64,000 nt of DNA, taken from CAJBVG01 sp044337515. Its GTDB lineage: Bacteria; Bacteroidota; Bacteroidia; Sphingobacteriales; Sphingobacteriaceae. The stretch covers positions 1 through 64,000 of the forward strand of contig JBIINK010000003.1 of NCBI GenBank assembly GCA_044337515.1, written 5' to 3'. Below the pieces are notes generated by a model. It worked only from the letters and a program-made list of their open reading frames with translations. It searched no databases and was not told where the DNA came from. Below are positions 16,112 through 25,600 of this stretch, in pieces (position 1 is the first letter of the stretch; each line of letters begins with the position of its first letter). The position numbers and the translations under genes are program-made.

Positions 16112-17521
16112 TTAACGATAGAAATAAATATTATCCATGATGAAATTAGGACCACCTGTTAAAATGATAGCTCCAATGTTGCTCTTTTGATTGGCAATAT
16201 TACCACCCAAAGGAATCTCAAACGACTTCCAAACACCGGTTTGGAAACCAGTTAACGTTGTTCTAAAATCTTTATCGTCGCCTAAAGCATTTCCGGTATT
16301 AACATCTGTTTCAATAAGTTTATTCGCTCCAATATCTCTAATTTGAATACCAATACTAGAAGCCGCATTTTCAACGTAAACATCAACATGTAAAAATCCT
16401 AAAGATGTAGCGTTAATTGGGTCTTCAACAAACATTATACCTGTGTAATTATTGGTGCTGTATTGCAACACTTTACCAGAGCCTGTATTCAACACTTCTG
16501 TTACTGCTGTAGATCCTCCAAAACCTGGAGTGAAATTACTTACTGTTGCATCAACATAGGTATCGCTAAAAATCGATTTAACATCAACCTGCGGACGAGT
16601 AGGAACAGGTGCTCCAGGCAAATCGCCTTTAGAAACAATTATTAATTTACCTTTTGCATCTACGCCTCTTACTTTAGCTGTTATTTCTACAGTACCTTGG
16701 GCAAGCACACTTACCACTCCCTCATCGGAAACTGTAGCAATGGATGTATCCGAACTGAAAAAATCACAATACGAAGTGGTTGACCCCACCTTCACATCCT
16801 GACCATTAACTAAGTTGAATACATGGTTGATACCAGTTACATTAACTGTAGCACCCACGAATGTATTCACAGTAGTGTTTAGGCCATTCATAATATTGGA
16901 AGTTGGATTCCCTACCGTACCCAATTTTTCGAATTTTATTTCATCAAACCAAAGCGTATAACCCGAACCATTAGTTCCATTTGTACCAGCAGCAAACCAG
17001 AAAACACCTCGCTCACTTAAGAGTATAGATGGATCTGGAATTGGGATAATTACTTTTGTCCAACTAGTTCCAACATTTACGTTTTGAATGGAAATTTTGT
17101 TTTTGTCGCCAAGGTAATCAATACCGAAACCGACATCACCTAGTAGTGTACCTGTAGATGCTTTTACATAAAATGTAAGTGCATCAAAACCGGTAAGATT
17201 TCTACCTACTCCATCTACTCTGAAGATTGCTCCAGCGTATGTTCCAGAAGGGTCGGTATTATTAGGTACGTCAATTCTTACAGACGCTTCACTTTCAAAT
17301 CCTTCTGTCATATCTACTGAAAACACATCAGGTTTTGCATCGCCAAATGGCAAATAAAAATCAGAACCTAAACCTATAAAGTTGTCCGTAAAAATATCGG
17401 CTGTGTTTGGAAATGTAGGCAATACTGCATCGTCAGATAGTTCTCTCGTACATCCCATTGGGACAGTAACGAGTGCTGATGCGAGGCATATTAATATCGT
17501 ATTTCTATTTAAAATATTCAT
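16112..17521 (-). CDS. Surface glycan-binding lipoprotein with Big2 domain
   Basis: A 469-residue lipoprotein (signal ending VPMGC, Cys ~24). Three parts follow: a beta-sandwich module (~38-200; TFYVKAS, GDVGFGIDYLGD, LWFDEIKFEKLG), an immunoglobulin-like Big2 segment (~210-298; FSSDTSIATVSDEGVVSVLAQG and ITAKVRG) and a C-terminal module (~310-469; DVKSIFSDTYVD, LHVDVYVE, MDNIYFYR). The C-terminal module shares opening and closing signatures with the T9SS modules at 2-847 and 1980-3812. There are no catalytic residues. The arrangement resembles the surface glycan-binding proteins of polysaccharide utilisation loci; beta-glucan as ligand is inferred from the operon. No SusD-type fold is evident. 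Confidence 0.85.
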   Translation of the reverse strand: MNILNRNTILICLASALVTVPMGCTRELSDDAVLPTFPNTADIFTDNFIGLGSDFYLPFGDAKPDVFSVDMTEGFESEASVRIDVPNNTDPSGTYAGAIFRVDGVGRNLTGFDALTFYVKASTGTLLGDVGFGIDYLGDKNKISIQNVNVGTSWTKVIIPIPDPSILLSERGVFWFAAGTNGTNGSGYTLWFDEIKFEKLGTVGNPTSNIMNGLNTTVNTFVGATVNVTGINHVFNLVNGQDVKVGSTTSYCDFFSSDTSIATVSDEGVVSVLAQGTVEITAKVRGVDAKGKLIIVSKGDLPGAPVPTRPQVDVKSIFSDTYVDATVSNFTPGFGGSTAVTEVLNTGSGKVLQYSTNNYTGIMFVEDPINATSLGFLHVDVYVENAASSIGIQIRDIGANKLIETDVNTGNALGDDKDFRTTLTGFQTGVWKSFEIPLGGNIANQKSNIGAIILTGGPNFIMDNIYFYR

Positions 17522-17552
17522 CTTTTTCTTCTTTAAATCTTAATGAATCTTA

Positions 17553-20500
17553 TTAATTATTGATATTGATTTGAACATAAGTACGGAATTCCCACTCGTT
17601 GCCATTAGGGAATCCAATAGCATTAGGATCTGGTACAAATACCCCAAGATTGTTTAAAGTCATAGTTGGAGAATATCTGTTAGAATATTTATCGAGCGTA
17701 CGGAAAGTTGTTCTCAATCCGATTTTAGTACCAGGTAATAGGAACCAATCAGGCTTGCCAATCTCCATAGACCAATCGCCAATAAGTTGTAATGGGAAGG
17801 TCAAGTTAAAGTCTCTATGGTAGTCAAACGGACCCCAATCATCAATTTTTACACTAGCTGCTAGTTTCATCTTTTTGTAGATCGATCTAACATCAATTCC
17901 AAAGCGATTTAAAGTTCGTGTGTTACTACCATTTGCTTGTGCGTTTCCGAAATATGCGTTTGCGATAACTCCAAAATCAGGATTTATTTTCGATACCATT
18001 CTTATGTTCGATTCCCAAAGGTCTTTAGCAGGCGCTGAGCCCGGGAAAACAAAGGTCGTACGGCCATTAGCCAAAATACCAATTGCCGCATCTTGAACTG
18101 TAGGGAGATGACGATATACAAATCCTGCACTCATTGCAAATTTAGCATCTTCCATACGGTCATTATCCCATTCATACATCCAGGTTGCTGGAGTTGGATC
18201 ATATGAAACTAAAATTTCTCCAGCCACAGTTTCGCGGTTACTTCTAACTGAAAAAGGATCATCAAGAACATTTCGTGGACGAGCAGGAGCTGCAAACTCA
18301 GGCCCAATTGGACCTGCTATAGGTTTTTGATACAAGAAATTGGGTGCAATTTGGAAGTCGCCTACGTTGTAGGTAAAACCGGTAAGTGCATTGTACATAT
18401 TACCACTACCAATGTCTTTTAATATCCAACCGGTAAAGGTCTTTGTTTGATCTACCCCACCATTAGCTACTAAACCCATGTAAGAAGCAAGACCATACCA
18501 ACGTATTGGTCCAGTTGAGTATGTGATCTTAGCCTTTCCGCCATAATTATCTGAGCTTTTTATTTTATCTACATACACTATATTATCTTGAACTAATTCA
18601 AATGTTCTGCCATTTAAAGGCTGACCTGCCCAAATTCCGCCAACATCAAAAGTTAATTTTTCCATTTTCTTTCCAATGGCAAATGTTAATCTTCTTGTTT
18701 TGGGTACTGGTACAGCAAAAGAACTTTGCAAATCAGTTCGTTGAACAATATCTTCGTGGAAAATCCCTGTCATTTCCAAACCTGCTACATTTCTGCTATA
18801 TTTTAGAAGCAAAGAAGGGTTAGCACCCCACCATAATTCTGGGCCAAATGCCGCTTTTAAACCTTTAAACTTCTTCTTACCCTCTAGTTCAAAACCAAAT
18901 GGAGCAATACCATTATACAAATCAATATTAGGTCCGTAATTCGCTTCACGATATAGTCCGAAGAAATCACCTTCATAACCCCAGTGATAATGACCAGTTC
19001 TATAAAAACCTGTTAATTTAAAATCCTTAGCATCCCAACTGTAATCAGCTTTATACAATTGTATTCTATTATTTGAGTTGATTTGTTGAGGACCACTTGG
19101 AGTCGACACTGTAATTGATCTTCCTCTATTTTCATAGAATACTTCATCGATTGGTTTTGTGGCTACATTTCCCAATACATTAAATTGGACGTTTGCTTTC
19201 ATATTTGGTGCAGGCCTTGCGGTAACACCAATATTAAAAGATTCCATATGGTCGAAACCTTGTGAACTCGGGTATGATGTAGTAGATGGATTTGTACTTG
19301 GTGGAGTAGTAGTTAAACTTCCTCCAGTAAGGTAGGTATTGAAATTAGCTTGTAAGTTGCTCAAGTATAATTTACCTCTATCTTTAGCTGCCATGGCTGC
19401 CTTATCTCCCCTAGCCTTTAACGTTGCATCTGCAATGGAGATGTTATTCATTGTTGAAGTTAACGAAGCAGAAGTTTCTGAATAAGGATTAACACGGTGT
19501 ACCGATTGTAATGCATAATAAGCTGCACGAGGATAAAGGTCGTAGATTCCACGCTCATCGGTTTGACCCTTTGCGCAAATACCAAACCACTCTTCATTCA
19601 TGTTATTTTCACCTAGTACGTAATCATTGCTATAACCTCCGTTAGACCAAGATGCAGTGGCATCATGCTCTTCTAAATTTACAGTTTGGCCTGTTTTCCA
19701 CCATCCATCACTAAATTGAAAAGTAAAACCGCCTAAACTGTTGTTGTTTTTACCTAGACCTTCAGCGTTATTGTAAATTTCTTTCCAATTGCTAATTAAA
19801 ACTTTCGCTTGAAATTCTTGATCTTCTTGATTTGCTAAAGTGTTATAAGCATCAGTACCAAATTCGGTAAGAATTACAGGCATATTTAGTTCCTTTTGAA
19901 CACGGTCGTATAAATCAGTAAACGTAAGTCCTCTATAGCAATTTATACCTAAGATGTCAACGTTCTTACACTCTCTCGCAATAATATCAGAAAACAATAA
20001 ATCACCATTACAAATAGCTATTGGGTGACTCTTATCTATTTGTTTTAATTCTATAGCAGCATCATTAAAAAGCTTGTATAAATAATATGCCGACTTGGTA
20101 GAATTACGATCGGCAAAAGGAATATTTTCTGTTTCTGCACCTCTCCAAAAAAGACCATAGTTGTTTTCATTCCCTAGTAAAAACAATAAAACACCGGGAG
20201 TTGATTTATATTGACTTACCATCTCCTTTGTTTCGGCAAGTATTAATTCACGCGCTGCTGGGTTTGCGTAATCTGTATTAGGCTCCCATTTGCCTTTAAG
20301 GGTTAATCCATAACGGCCAAAAGAGTGATTCAGCATAGTATAAATGCCATATTTCTCATATATATATTGTACCCATTTAGCTGGAACCCCAGTATATTGT
20401 CTAATTGCATTTACTCCCATGTTTTTAAGCAAGGGCATTTCGTTATCCAAGGCAGCCATAATTACATCGTCAGATTGTTTCCACAAGCTGTAGTTGTAAT

Positions 20501-20687
20501 TGGTGCCAATTGGAAAATAATCCCAGTTCACTCCATTGATGAACATCTCTTTACCGTTGACGGAAAGTTTATAACCATTACCCGATTTAAGCACCAACAC
20601 TTCATTATTTTGGGCAATAGTGAGGGCTGGAATGAGTAATAAAATTAAAGGAATTAGGAATTTCTTTAAGATGTTTTTATAGCGCAT
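17553..20687 (-). CDS. Clan GH-A glycosidase fused to an outer-membrane beta-barrel
   Basis: A 1044-residue protein, first gene of the operon. Signal peptide ~1-25 (LLLIPALTIAQ). Residues ~30-400 are a TIM-barrel glycosidase like the catalytic domain of GH2/GH5 enzymes, with FINGVNWDYFP, acid/base E174 in LGNENN, nucleophile E275 in LTEFGTD and FQFSDGWWK. A short helical stretch and a Thr/Pro/Ser-rich linker (~455-480) follow. Residues ~485-1044 are alternating amphipathic strands with aromatic girdles (FKLTGFYRTGHYHWGY, RWYGLASYMGLVA, FQIAPNFLYQKP), characteristic of an outer-membrane porin. The active site would therefore sit on the barrel. Both catalytic glutamates are intact. I infer hydrolysis coupled to outer-membrane passage of glucan oligosaccharides, replacing a SusC/D pair. 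Which GH family it belongs to is uncertain. Confidence 0.8.
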   Translation of the reverse strand: MRYKNILKKFLIPLILLLIPALTIAQNNEVLVLKSGNGYKLSVNGKEMFINGVNWDYFPIGTNYNYSLWKQSDDVIMAALDNEMPLLKNMGVNAIRQYTGVPAKWVQYIYEKYGIYTMLNHSFGRYGLTLKGKWEPNTDYANPAARELILAETKEMVSQYKSTPGVLLFLLGNENNYGLFWRGAETENIPFADRNSTKSAYYLYKLFNDAAIELKQIDKSHPIAICNGDLLFSDIIARECKNVDILGINCYRGLTFTDLYDRVQKELNMPVILTEFGTDAYNTLANQEDQEFQAKVLISNWKEIYNNAEGLGKNNNSLGGFTFQFSDGWWKTGQTVNLEEHDATASWSNGGYSNDYVLGENNMNEEWFGICAKGQTDERGIYDLYPRAAYYALQSVHRVNPYSETSASLTSTMNNISIADATLKARGDKAAMAAKDRGKLYLSNLQANFNTYLTGGSLTTTPPSTNPSTTSYPSSQGFDHMESFNIGVTARPAPNMKANVQFNVLGNVATKPIDEVFYENRGRSITVSTPSGPQQINSNNRIQLYKADYSWDAKDFKLTGFYRTGHYHWGYEGDFFGLYREANYGPNIDLYNGIAPFGFELEGKKKFKGLKAAFGPELWWGANPSLLLKYSRNVAGLEMTGIFHEDIVQRTDLQSSFAVPVPKTRRLTFAIGKKMEKLTFDVGGIWAGQPLNGRTFELVQDNIVYVDKIKSSDNYGGKAKITYSTGPIRWYGLASYMGLVANGGVDQTKTFTGWILKDIGSGNMYNALTGFTYNVGDFQIAPNFLYQKPIAGPIGPEFAAPARPRNVLDDPFSVRSNRETVAGEILVSYDPTPATWMYEWDNDRMEDAKFAMSAGFVYRHLPTVQDAAIGILANGRTTFVFPGSAPAKDLWESNIRMVSKINPDFGVIANAYFGNAQANGSNTRTLNRFGIDVRSIYKKMKLAASVKIDDWGPFDYHRDFNLTFPLQLIGDWSMEIGKPDWFLLPGTKIGLRTTFRTLDKYSNRYSPTMTLNNLGVFVPDPNAIGFPNGNEWEFRTYVQININN

Positions 20688-21037
20688 AAAATTTAGTTTT
20701 TATAGAATTAAATGTCTTTACAAAAAAATATTTCTTCTTTAACTTTTTAAGTGATTATGTATTATGAAATGATGATTACGAAAAACGCTAAATGGTACAA
20801 TTTACCATAAGTTTATGAAATTATGAAATTTTTGGTTTTTTGAATAAAAAATATACTTTTAGGGCTGGGCATATTTTTAATATAACAAGTAGAAAAGTAG
20901 TTGATTTACAGAAAAATATTTCGAACAACATTGAAATCCCACTTGAATTAACTAACAATTCGCTCTATATTGTGAAATTAAGATCGGTTACACTATTTAT
21001 ACATTAAAAGGAAAACCTAATAACTAGAATTATATAT
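20688..21037. promoter_or_regulatory. Divergent promoter region of the glucan operon and hexose symporter
   Basis: A 350-base AT-rich gap. It contains the inverted repeat ATGGTA-n5-TACCAT (20792-20808) and, overlapping it, the word TACCATAAGT (20803-20812), which also occurs at 3879-3888 beside the regulator gene. Poly-T tracts around 20830-20870 and a purine-rich aaaaggaaaacc (21006-21017) precede the symporter start. No small gene is evident. Confidence 0.5.
20792..20812. promoter_or_regulatory. Candidate operator palindrome
   Basis: ATGGTA and TACCAT separated by five bases form an inverted repeat that continues into AAGT. Half of it (TACCATAAGT) is repeated exactly in the regulator's own promoter region. 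Likely target of the Nudix-type regulator by position only. Confidence 0.4.
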
Positions 21038-22705
21038 ATGCAAGTAGAGCAAAACCTAAACACCGAACAGAAGAACAACTATGGTGCCCTGAGTACCTTA
21101 GTTTCTGTTTTCTTTTTTTGGGGATTTATTGCTGCAGGAAATGGAGTATTTATACCCTTCTGCAAAGATTATTTCCATTTAGATCAGTTTCAAAGTCAAT
21201 TGGTCGATTATGCATTTTACATTGCCTATTACATTGGCGCATTATTACTTTTTATCATTGGCAGTTCTCAAGGTAAAGATTTAGTAGGATCATGGGGATA
21301 CAAAAAGAGTATCGTTTATGGCTTATTATTTAGCGCTATTGGAGCAGTAGCTATGATTATTGCAGTGAACTCTAACACATTCTCTGGAATGCTTGTAGGG
21401 CTCTTTATGGTGGCCTTAGGATTTAGTTTACAGCAAACTGCAGCTCAACCCCTAGCTTTGAGCTTAGGTGACCCTAGAACGGGCACAGGGCGTGTAAGTT
21501 TGGGTGGTGGTATCAATAGTTTTGGAACAATGATCGGTCCGATCGTAGTTTCGTTATTATTATTTGGTACTGTTGCCGCTTCAGAGGAGCAAACTAAAAA
21601 CTTAGGATTAGATAATGTAAGTTTCTTGTATGCAGGTGTTGGTATTTTATTTATTGCCGCTGCTGCGTTATTTAACTTCAGCAAGAAAGTGCCTGTTGGT
21701 ATTAGCGTTGATGCAGTTGAACCAGCAAACAAAGCACTAAACATTTTATTAGTTATTACAGGTGGCTTAATTTTCATGTTTGTACCGGTATTTAAAAGTT
21801 ATATCGGACTACCAGAAACAATGTCGGTTGATGAAAAAACAGCATTGGAATTATACCGCATGAAATGGTTAATTGGATCATTACTTGTTATCATTTCTGG
21901 TTTAGTATATGCTTACCAACGTTCTAAAAAGAACAATGCTGGTTGGGGTGCTATGCAATACCCTCAGTTAATTTTGGGAATGCTTGGTATACTTGCTTAT
22001 GTGGGTGTTGAAGTAACCATTCAAAGTAACCTTGGTGAATTGTTAAAGCAAAATGATATGGGTGGTTTAGCCTCTTCGCAAATTGCTCCATACATCAGTA
22101 TGTATTGGGGTAGTTTAATGATTGGTCGTTGGGCTGGAAGTATCAGTGTTTTCAACTTAACCGACAAAATGAAAAAACTACTTTTACTCGTTGTTCCTTT
22201 ACTTGCATTCGGTATCATCATCGGAATTAATACCCTTGCACAAAAAGACATGTCGCCATTATACTCTTACATCATTTGTGTATTTGTGTTAATTGCTGCC
22301 TTTTTTATTAGTCAGGATAAACCAACAAAAACACTGATGATCTTTGGAACTCTAGGTGCAATAGCTATGTTGATCGGATTATTTACTTCTGGACAAATTG
22401 CTGTATATGCATTTTTAAGTGGCGGGTTATGGTGTAGTATTATGTGGCCAAGTATTTTTACATTAAGCTTAGCTGGCTTAGGTAAACATACCACACAAGG
22501 TTCTGCATTTTTAATTATGATGATTATGGGTGGTGGTATTATTCCCCCTTTACAAGGTAAACTAGCAGACTTAATTGGTATTCACCAATCATACTGGATT
22601 ACAGTAATATGCTTTGTATATCTTATCATATTTGCAATCGTAGTTAAACGAATGCTATCTAAACAAGGTATCGATTATGATTCAGCACCAACTGCTGCTC
22701 ACTAA
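21038..22705 (+). CDS. FHS-type hexose:H+ symporter (FucP/GluP-like)
   Basis: A 555-residue major-facilitator transporter with about 12 membrane helices. N-terminal blocks typical of the fucose/glucose/galactose symporter family are present: FFFWGFIAAGNGVFIPFCKDYFHLDQFQSQLVDYAFYIAYYIGA and later LQQTAAQPLALSLGDPRTG with GGINSFGTMIGP. The central loop (~205-280) is longer than usual and carries extra helices. It probably takes up glucose or another monosaccharide released outside by the secreted GH16/GH17/GH30 enzymes. It is divergent from the operon across a 350-base promoter region and ends at a strong terminator. Confidence 0.9.
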   Translation: MQVEQNLNTEQKNNYGALSTLVSVFFFWGFIAAGNGVFIPFCKDYFHLDQFQSQLVDYAFYIAYYIGALLLFIIGSSQGKDLVGSWGYKKSIVYGLLFSAIGAVAMIIAVNSNTFSGMLVGLFMVALGFSLQQTAAQPLALSLGDPRTGTGRVSLGGGINSFGTMIGPIVVSLLLFGTVAASEEQTKNLGLDNVSFLYAGVGILFIAAAALFNFSKKVPVGISVDAVEPANKALNILLVITGGLIFMFVPVFKSYIGLPETMSVDEKTALELYRMKWLIGSLLVIISGLVYAYQRSKKNNAGWGAMQYPQLILGMLGILAYVGVEVTIQSNLGELLKQNDMGGLASSQIAPYISMYWGSLMIGRWAGSISVFNLTDKMKKLLLLVVPLLAFGIIIGINTLAQKDMSPLYSYIICVFVLIAAFFISQDKPTKTLMIFGTLGAIAMLIGLFTSGQIAVYAFLSGGLWCSIMWPSIFTLSLAGLGKHTTQGSAFLIMMIMGGGIIPPLQGKLADLIGIHQSYWITVICFVYLIIFAIVVKRMLSKQGIDYDSAPTAAH

Positions 22706-22723
22706 TTATAAGATTCCCTAAAT

Positions 22724-22755
22724 AAAAAAAGGCTTCAGAAATGAAGCCTTTTTTT
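22724..22755. terminator. Bidirectional terminator
   Basis: AAAAAAAGGCTTCA / TGAAGCCTTTTTTT palindrome between the convergent symporter and histidine kinase genes. It overlaps the last two bases of the kinase gene. Confidence 0.88.
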
Positions 22756-24961
22756 ATTTATCGTATACCGAAACTAACATGTCGTGTAGTTTCATAATTT
22801 CAAGTGGCTTTATGAGCAAGCCATTAAAGTTATCGTTATATTTTGGGTGACTTTCGGCAGTAACATCTGCTGTTAATGCAAATATTGGGGTTTCCTTATT
22901 TAACCCTTCAGAATTTCTTATTCGATCACATGATTCATACCCATCCATTAATGGCATGTGTATATCCATTAAAATGAAATCAAATTTTTTAACGTTCGAT
23001 TTCAAAATTGCTTCTCGCCCATTCACGGCATGGTCTGTACTTAAGCCCCACTTTATTAATAGTTTCGATGCAACTAAAGCATTGATCATATTATCATCTA
23101 CAATAAGTATAGACTTCCCAATAAGTACATTCGTAGGCTTATCACTCTTACTGGTAATGGATTTCGTTCTCTTTAGTTTTAATTCAAAGTAAAATTCGGA
23201 ACCCGACTTTTCTCTACTTTTTAATTCTATTTTACTACCGTATAACTCCACTAATTTTTTCACAATAGCTAATCCTAAACCTGTACCACCTTCTGTTCTC
23301 GTAGTTATTGATTTTGGTTGAGAAAAGCTTTCAAAAATTTCTTCAAAATGTTTAGTCGGTATTCCCACCCCAGTATCTTTCACACTAAATCTTAAGGTAT
23401 CATGTGTTTCATCTTCAGAAACTTTTTTAACTTCAATTGTAACGTTCCCATTTTTAGTGTACTTAATCCCGTTAGAAATTAGATTACTTAATATTTGTGT
23501 CAGTTTAGTTCCATCTAATTGATACGAATTGCCCACATCTACACCAACAAATAAATTCAAATGCAAGTCCTTAATTTTTGCCGTCTCATCATACATCCCA
23601 CGTAAATTCTTCATTAAGGCACCAAATTCTGTTGGCCTGAAATCTAATTTTACATTATTCGTATCCAACTTCGTAAAATCTAAGATGTCATTAATAATCA
23701 TCATTAAATTATTCGAAGCAAAACCTAATGATTCTACGAGCACTTTTTGCTCACTAGTTGCATTGTCTTGCAATAAACTAGAAATGGTAATTACAGCATT
23801 TAGTGGAGTTCTGATTTCGTGACTCATCGTCGATAAAAACTCCTGACGAACTTTTGCCGATTGCTCTGCTTTATTCGTTTTTTCGATAATCTCTGCTTTC
23901 TCTTTTTGTATCTCCGCGTCACGCTCTAACGTTTCCATCTTCTTAATCAATTCGTAATTCTCAATGATTTTCGACGTTTGGGAATTGATAACTTGCTCTT
24001 TTGTTTTTAAATAGATTTCTAAATAATGTAATGCTTTTTCAATATTATTCTCCATTTTGAAGATCTCATACATTAAGAAATAGCATTTAAACTTTATGAT
24101 TACAACGTTGTATTTTTCTGCAGATTGAATTCCAGTACTTAAGATTTCCTTTGCTTTCTCCAGCTCATTCATCTTAATGTATAAAGCACCAAGTTTGTAA
24201 TATGACATGCCTATTCCTAGGCGCTCATTCATTTCTAAATTAATATTAATTGACTCTACAAAATCGGCTTCGGCTTCTTTGTAATTCCCTTTATGTGTCG
24301 ATACTTTTCCTCGCCCGTATAATGCAAAGGCTAAGCCTCGAATATCACCCGTTTCTCGCTTAATACGGATAGCAGAATCAATCATTTCTTGTGCCTTTAT
24401 AACCTTTCCTTGGTTAAGGTAAATTCCAGAAAGCGGACAATAGGCATTTGATTCTAAGTTACGATCGTTAGCTAGTTTTGCTGCTTCTATTGATGACTTG
24501 TACGCTTTAATTGCATTCTTAATATCAATAAAATACTCATAAATAGTTCCCATACTTTTTAATGTACGGGCCTGATTATGGTAATCATTATACTTTCTAT
24601 AAATTGCTAAACAATCTATTAAGTATACAAGTCCTAGATGATAGTTGTCTGATTTGTAATACGTACTCGCAATGGCATATTTCGCATCGGCTATGCCTCG
24701 CTCATCATTTAATTCTTGAAAATATTGGATGGCTTCTTCCGAATGTTTTAAGGATATGGCTTGCTCCCCTTGTATCATGTAAAATAATGCAAGCTGGTTT
24801 AAGCTCTTCCCGATAAGACTTTTTTCATTAGCATTTCTACTAAGCACTAAAGCTTCTTTCGCTAATAGAGTGCTCTTCTTTAAATCAAAGATTCGAATCG
24901 AATATGCTTCATTCAGTAAATCCGTAATCTGTTGAACAATATTTGGCACTTCTGTACTCAT
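22754..24961 (-). CDS. Cytoplasmic TPR hybrid histidine kinase with receiver domain
   Basis: 735 residues from the ATG at 24961. An in-frame TTG at 24976 is possible, but a TATTTTTG -7-like box on the minus strand at 24974-24981 overlaps it, so I prefer the ATG. Order: ~7 tetratricopeptide repeats (~20-320), a coiled coil (~325-370), HisKA with phospho-accepting H381 in SHEIRTP, an HATPase with the N box in LSNLISNGIKYT and G boxes DTGVGIP and GGTGLGLAIVKK, and a receiver with phospho-acceptor D666 (MDIHMP) and conserved Lys in LLIKPLE. No signal or membrane segments are seen, so it should sense an intracellular cue through the TPRs. No output regulator is adjacent; its partner is unknown. 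Confidence 0.92.
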   Translation of the reverse strand: MSTEVPNIVQQITDLLNEAYSIRIFDLKKSTLLAKEALVLSRNANEKSLIGKSLNQLALFYMIQGEQAISLKHSEEAIQYFQELNDERGIADAKYAIASTYYKSDNYHLGLVYLIDCLAIYRKYNDYHNQARTLKSMGTIYEYFIDIKNAIKAYKSSIEAAKLANDRNLESNAYCPLSGIYLNQGKVIKAQEMIDSAIRIKRETGDIRGLAFALYGRGKVSTHKGNYKEAEADFVESININLEMNERLGIGMSYYKLGALYIKMNELEKAKEILSTGIQSAEKYNVVIIKFKCYFLMYEIFKMENNIEKALHYLEIYLKTKEQVINSQTSKIIENYELIKKMETLERDAEIQKEKAEIIEKTNKAEQSAKVRQEFLSTMSHEIRTPLNAVITISSLLQDNATSEQKVLVESLGFASNNLMMIINDILDFTKLDTNNVKLDFRPTEFGALMKNLRGMYDETAKIKDLHLNLFVGVDVGNSYQLDGTKLTQILSNLISNGIKYTKNGNVTIEVKKVSEDETHDTLRFSVKDTGVGIPTKHFEEIFESFSQPKSITTRTEGGTGLGLAIVKKLVELYGSKIELKSREKSGSEFYFELKLKRTKSITSKSDKPTNVLIGKSILIVDDNMINALVASKLLIKWGLSTDHAVNGREAILKSNVKKFDFILMDIHMPLMDGYESCDRIRNSEGLNKETPIFALTADVTAESHPKYNDNFNGLLIKPLEIMKLHDMLVSVYDK

Positions 24962-25096
24962 ACTTTCGGGACACAAAAATAAATATAATTAATAAGATAT
25001 CGTTCCGGAATGTCTTAATTTTCAGGAATATAATATGCTTCGTAAAATAAGATTTGTGACTGATAATGGTATTACTTAAATAAGTACTATTTGTAA

Positions 25097-25504
25097 TTAA
25101 TCCTCACTAATTTCAATGATTCGATCGAATTCTGTGTTATTAAGTGGCATAACCGATAACCTCCCTTGTTTTACCAAAGCAATGTTCTGTAGTTTATGGT
25201 CTTCTTTAATTTCTTCTAAGGTAACTGCTCGGCTTAATGTTTTAAATGGTGCTAAATCAACCACTACCCAATTGGGGTCTGTTGTAGTTGGATCTTGGTA
25301 ATGTTCTTTAATTACTTTTGCAATACCCACCACATGCTTTCCTTCATTACTATGATAGAACATCACTAAGTCGCCTTTCTTCATTAAGCGCAGATTATTT
25401 CTAGCTTGGTAGTTCCTCACTCCATCCCAGAACGTTTTTTTGTCCTTAAGAAATTGCTCCCACGAATACTTGTGAGGTTCTGATTTTACTAGCCAATGCT
25501 TCAT
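25097..25504 (-). CDS. EVE domain-containing protein
   Basis: A 135-residue single-domain protein of the EVE family (PUA-like fold), with MKHWLVKSEPHKYSW, the WDGVRNYQARNNLRLMKKGDLVMFYHS core and VGIAKV. EVE domains are proposed to bind modified nucleobases; the cellular role in this organism is not known. It is followed upstream by a repeat array separating it from holA. Good family match, function uncertain. Confidence 0.9.
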   Translation of the reverse strand: MKHWLVKSEPHKYSWEQFLKDKKTFWDGVRNYQARNNLRLMKKGDLVMFYHSNEGKHVVGIAKVIKEHYQDPTTTDPNWVVVDLAPFKTLSRAVTLEEIKEDHKLQNIALVKQGRLSVMPLNNTEFDRIIEISED

Positions 25505-25506
25505 AC

Positions 25507-25600
25507 TAAATTGTAAATTGTAAATTGTAATTATATTCTATTAGCATACTAACATACCAGCATATCAGCATACCAGCATATCAGCATACCAGCATACTAA
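25507..25600. repeat. 8-bp tandem repeat (agcatacc / agcatatc)
   Basis: Units agcatacc and agcatatc alternate after a short aattgtaaattgtaa section, filling the gap between the EVE gene and holA. Confidence 0.75.

Noticed and set aside
16112..17521. SusD homologue
   Set aside because: The protein is beta-sandwich/Big2 throughout and lacks the TPR-helical SusD fold.
24962..24976. TTG start for the hybrid histidine kinase
   Set aside because: A -7-like box overlaps it and an ATG lies five codons downstream.
25507..25600. CRISPR array
   Set aside because: Units are 8 bp, contiguous and without spacers; no cas genes are in the window.
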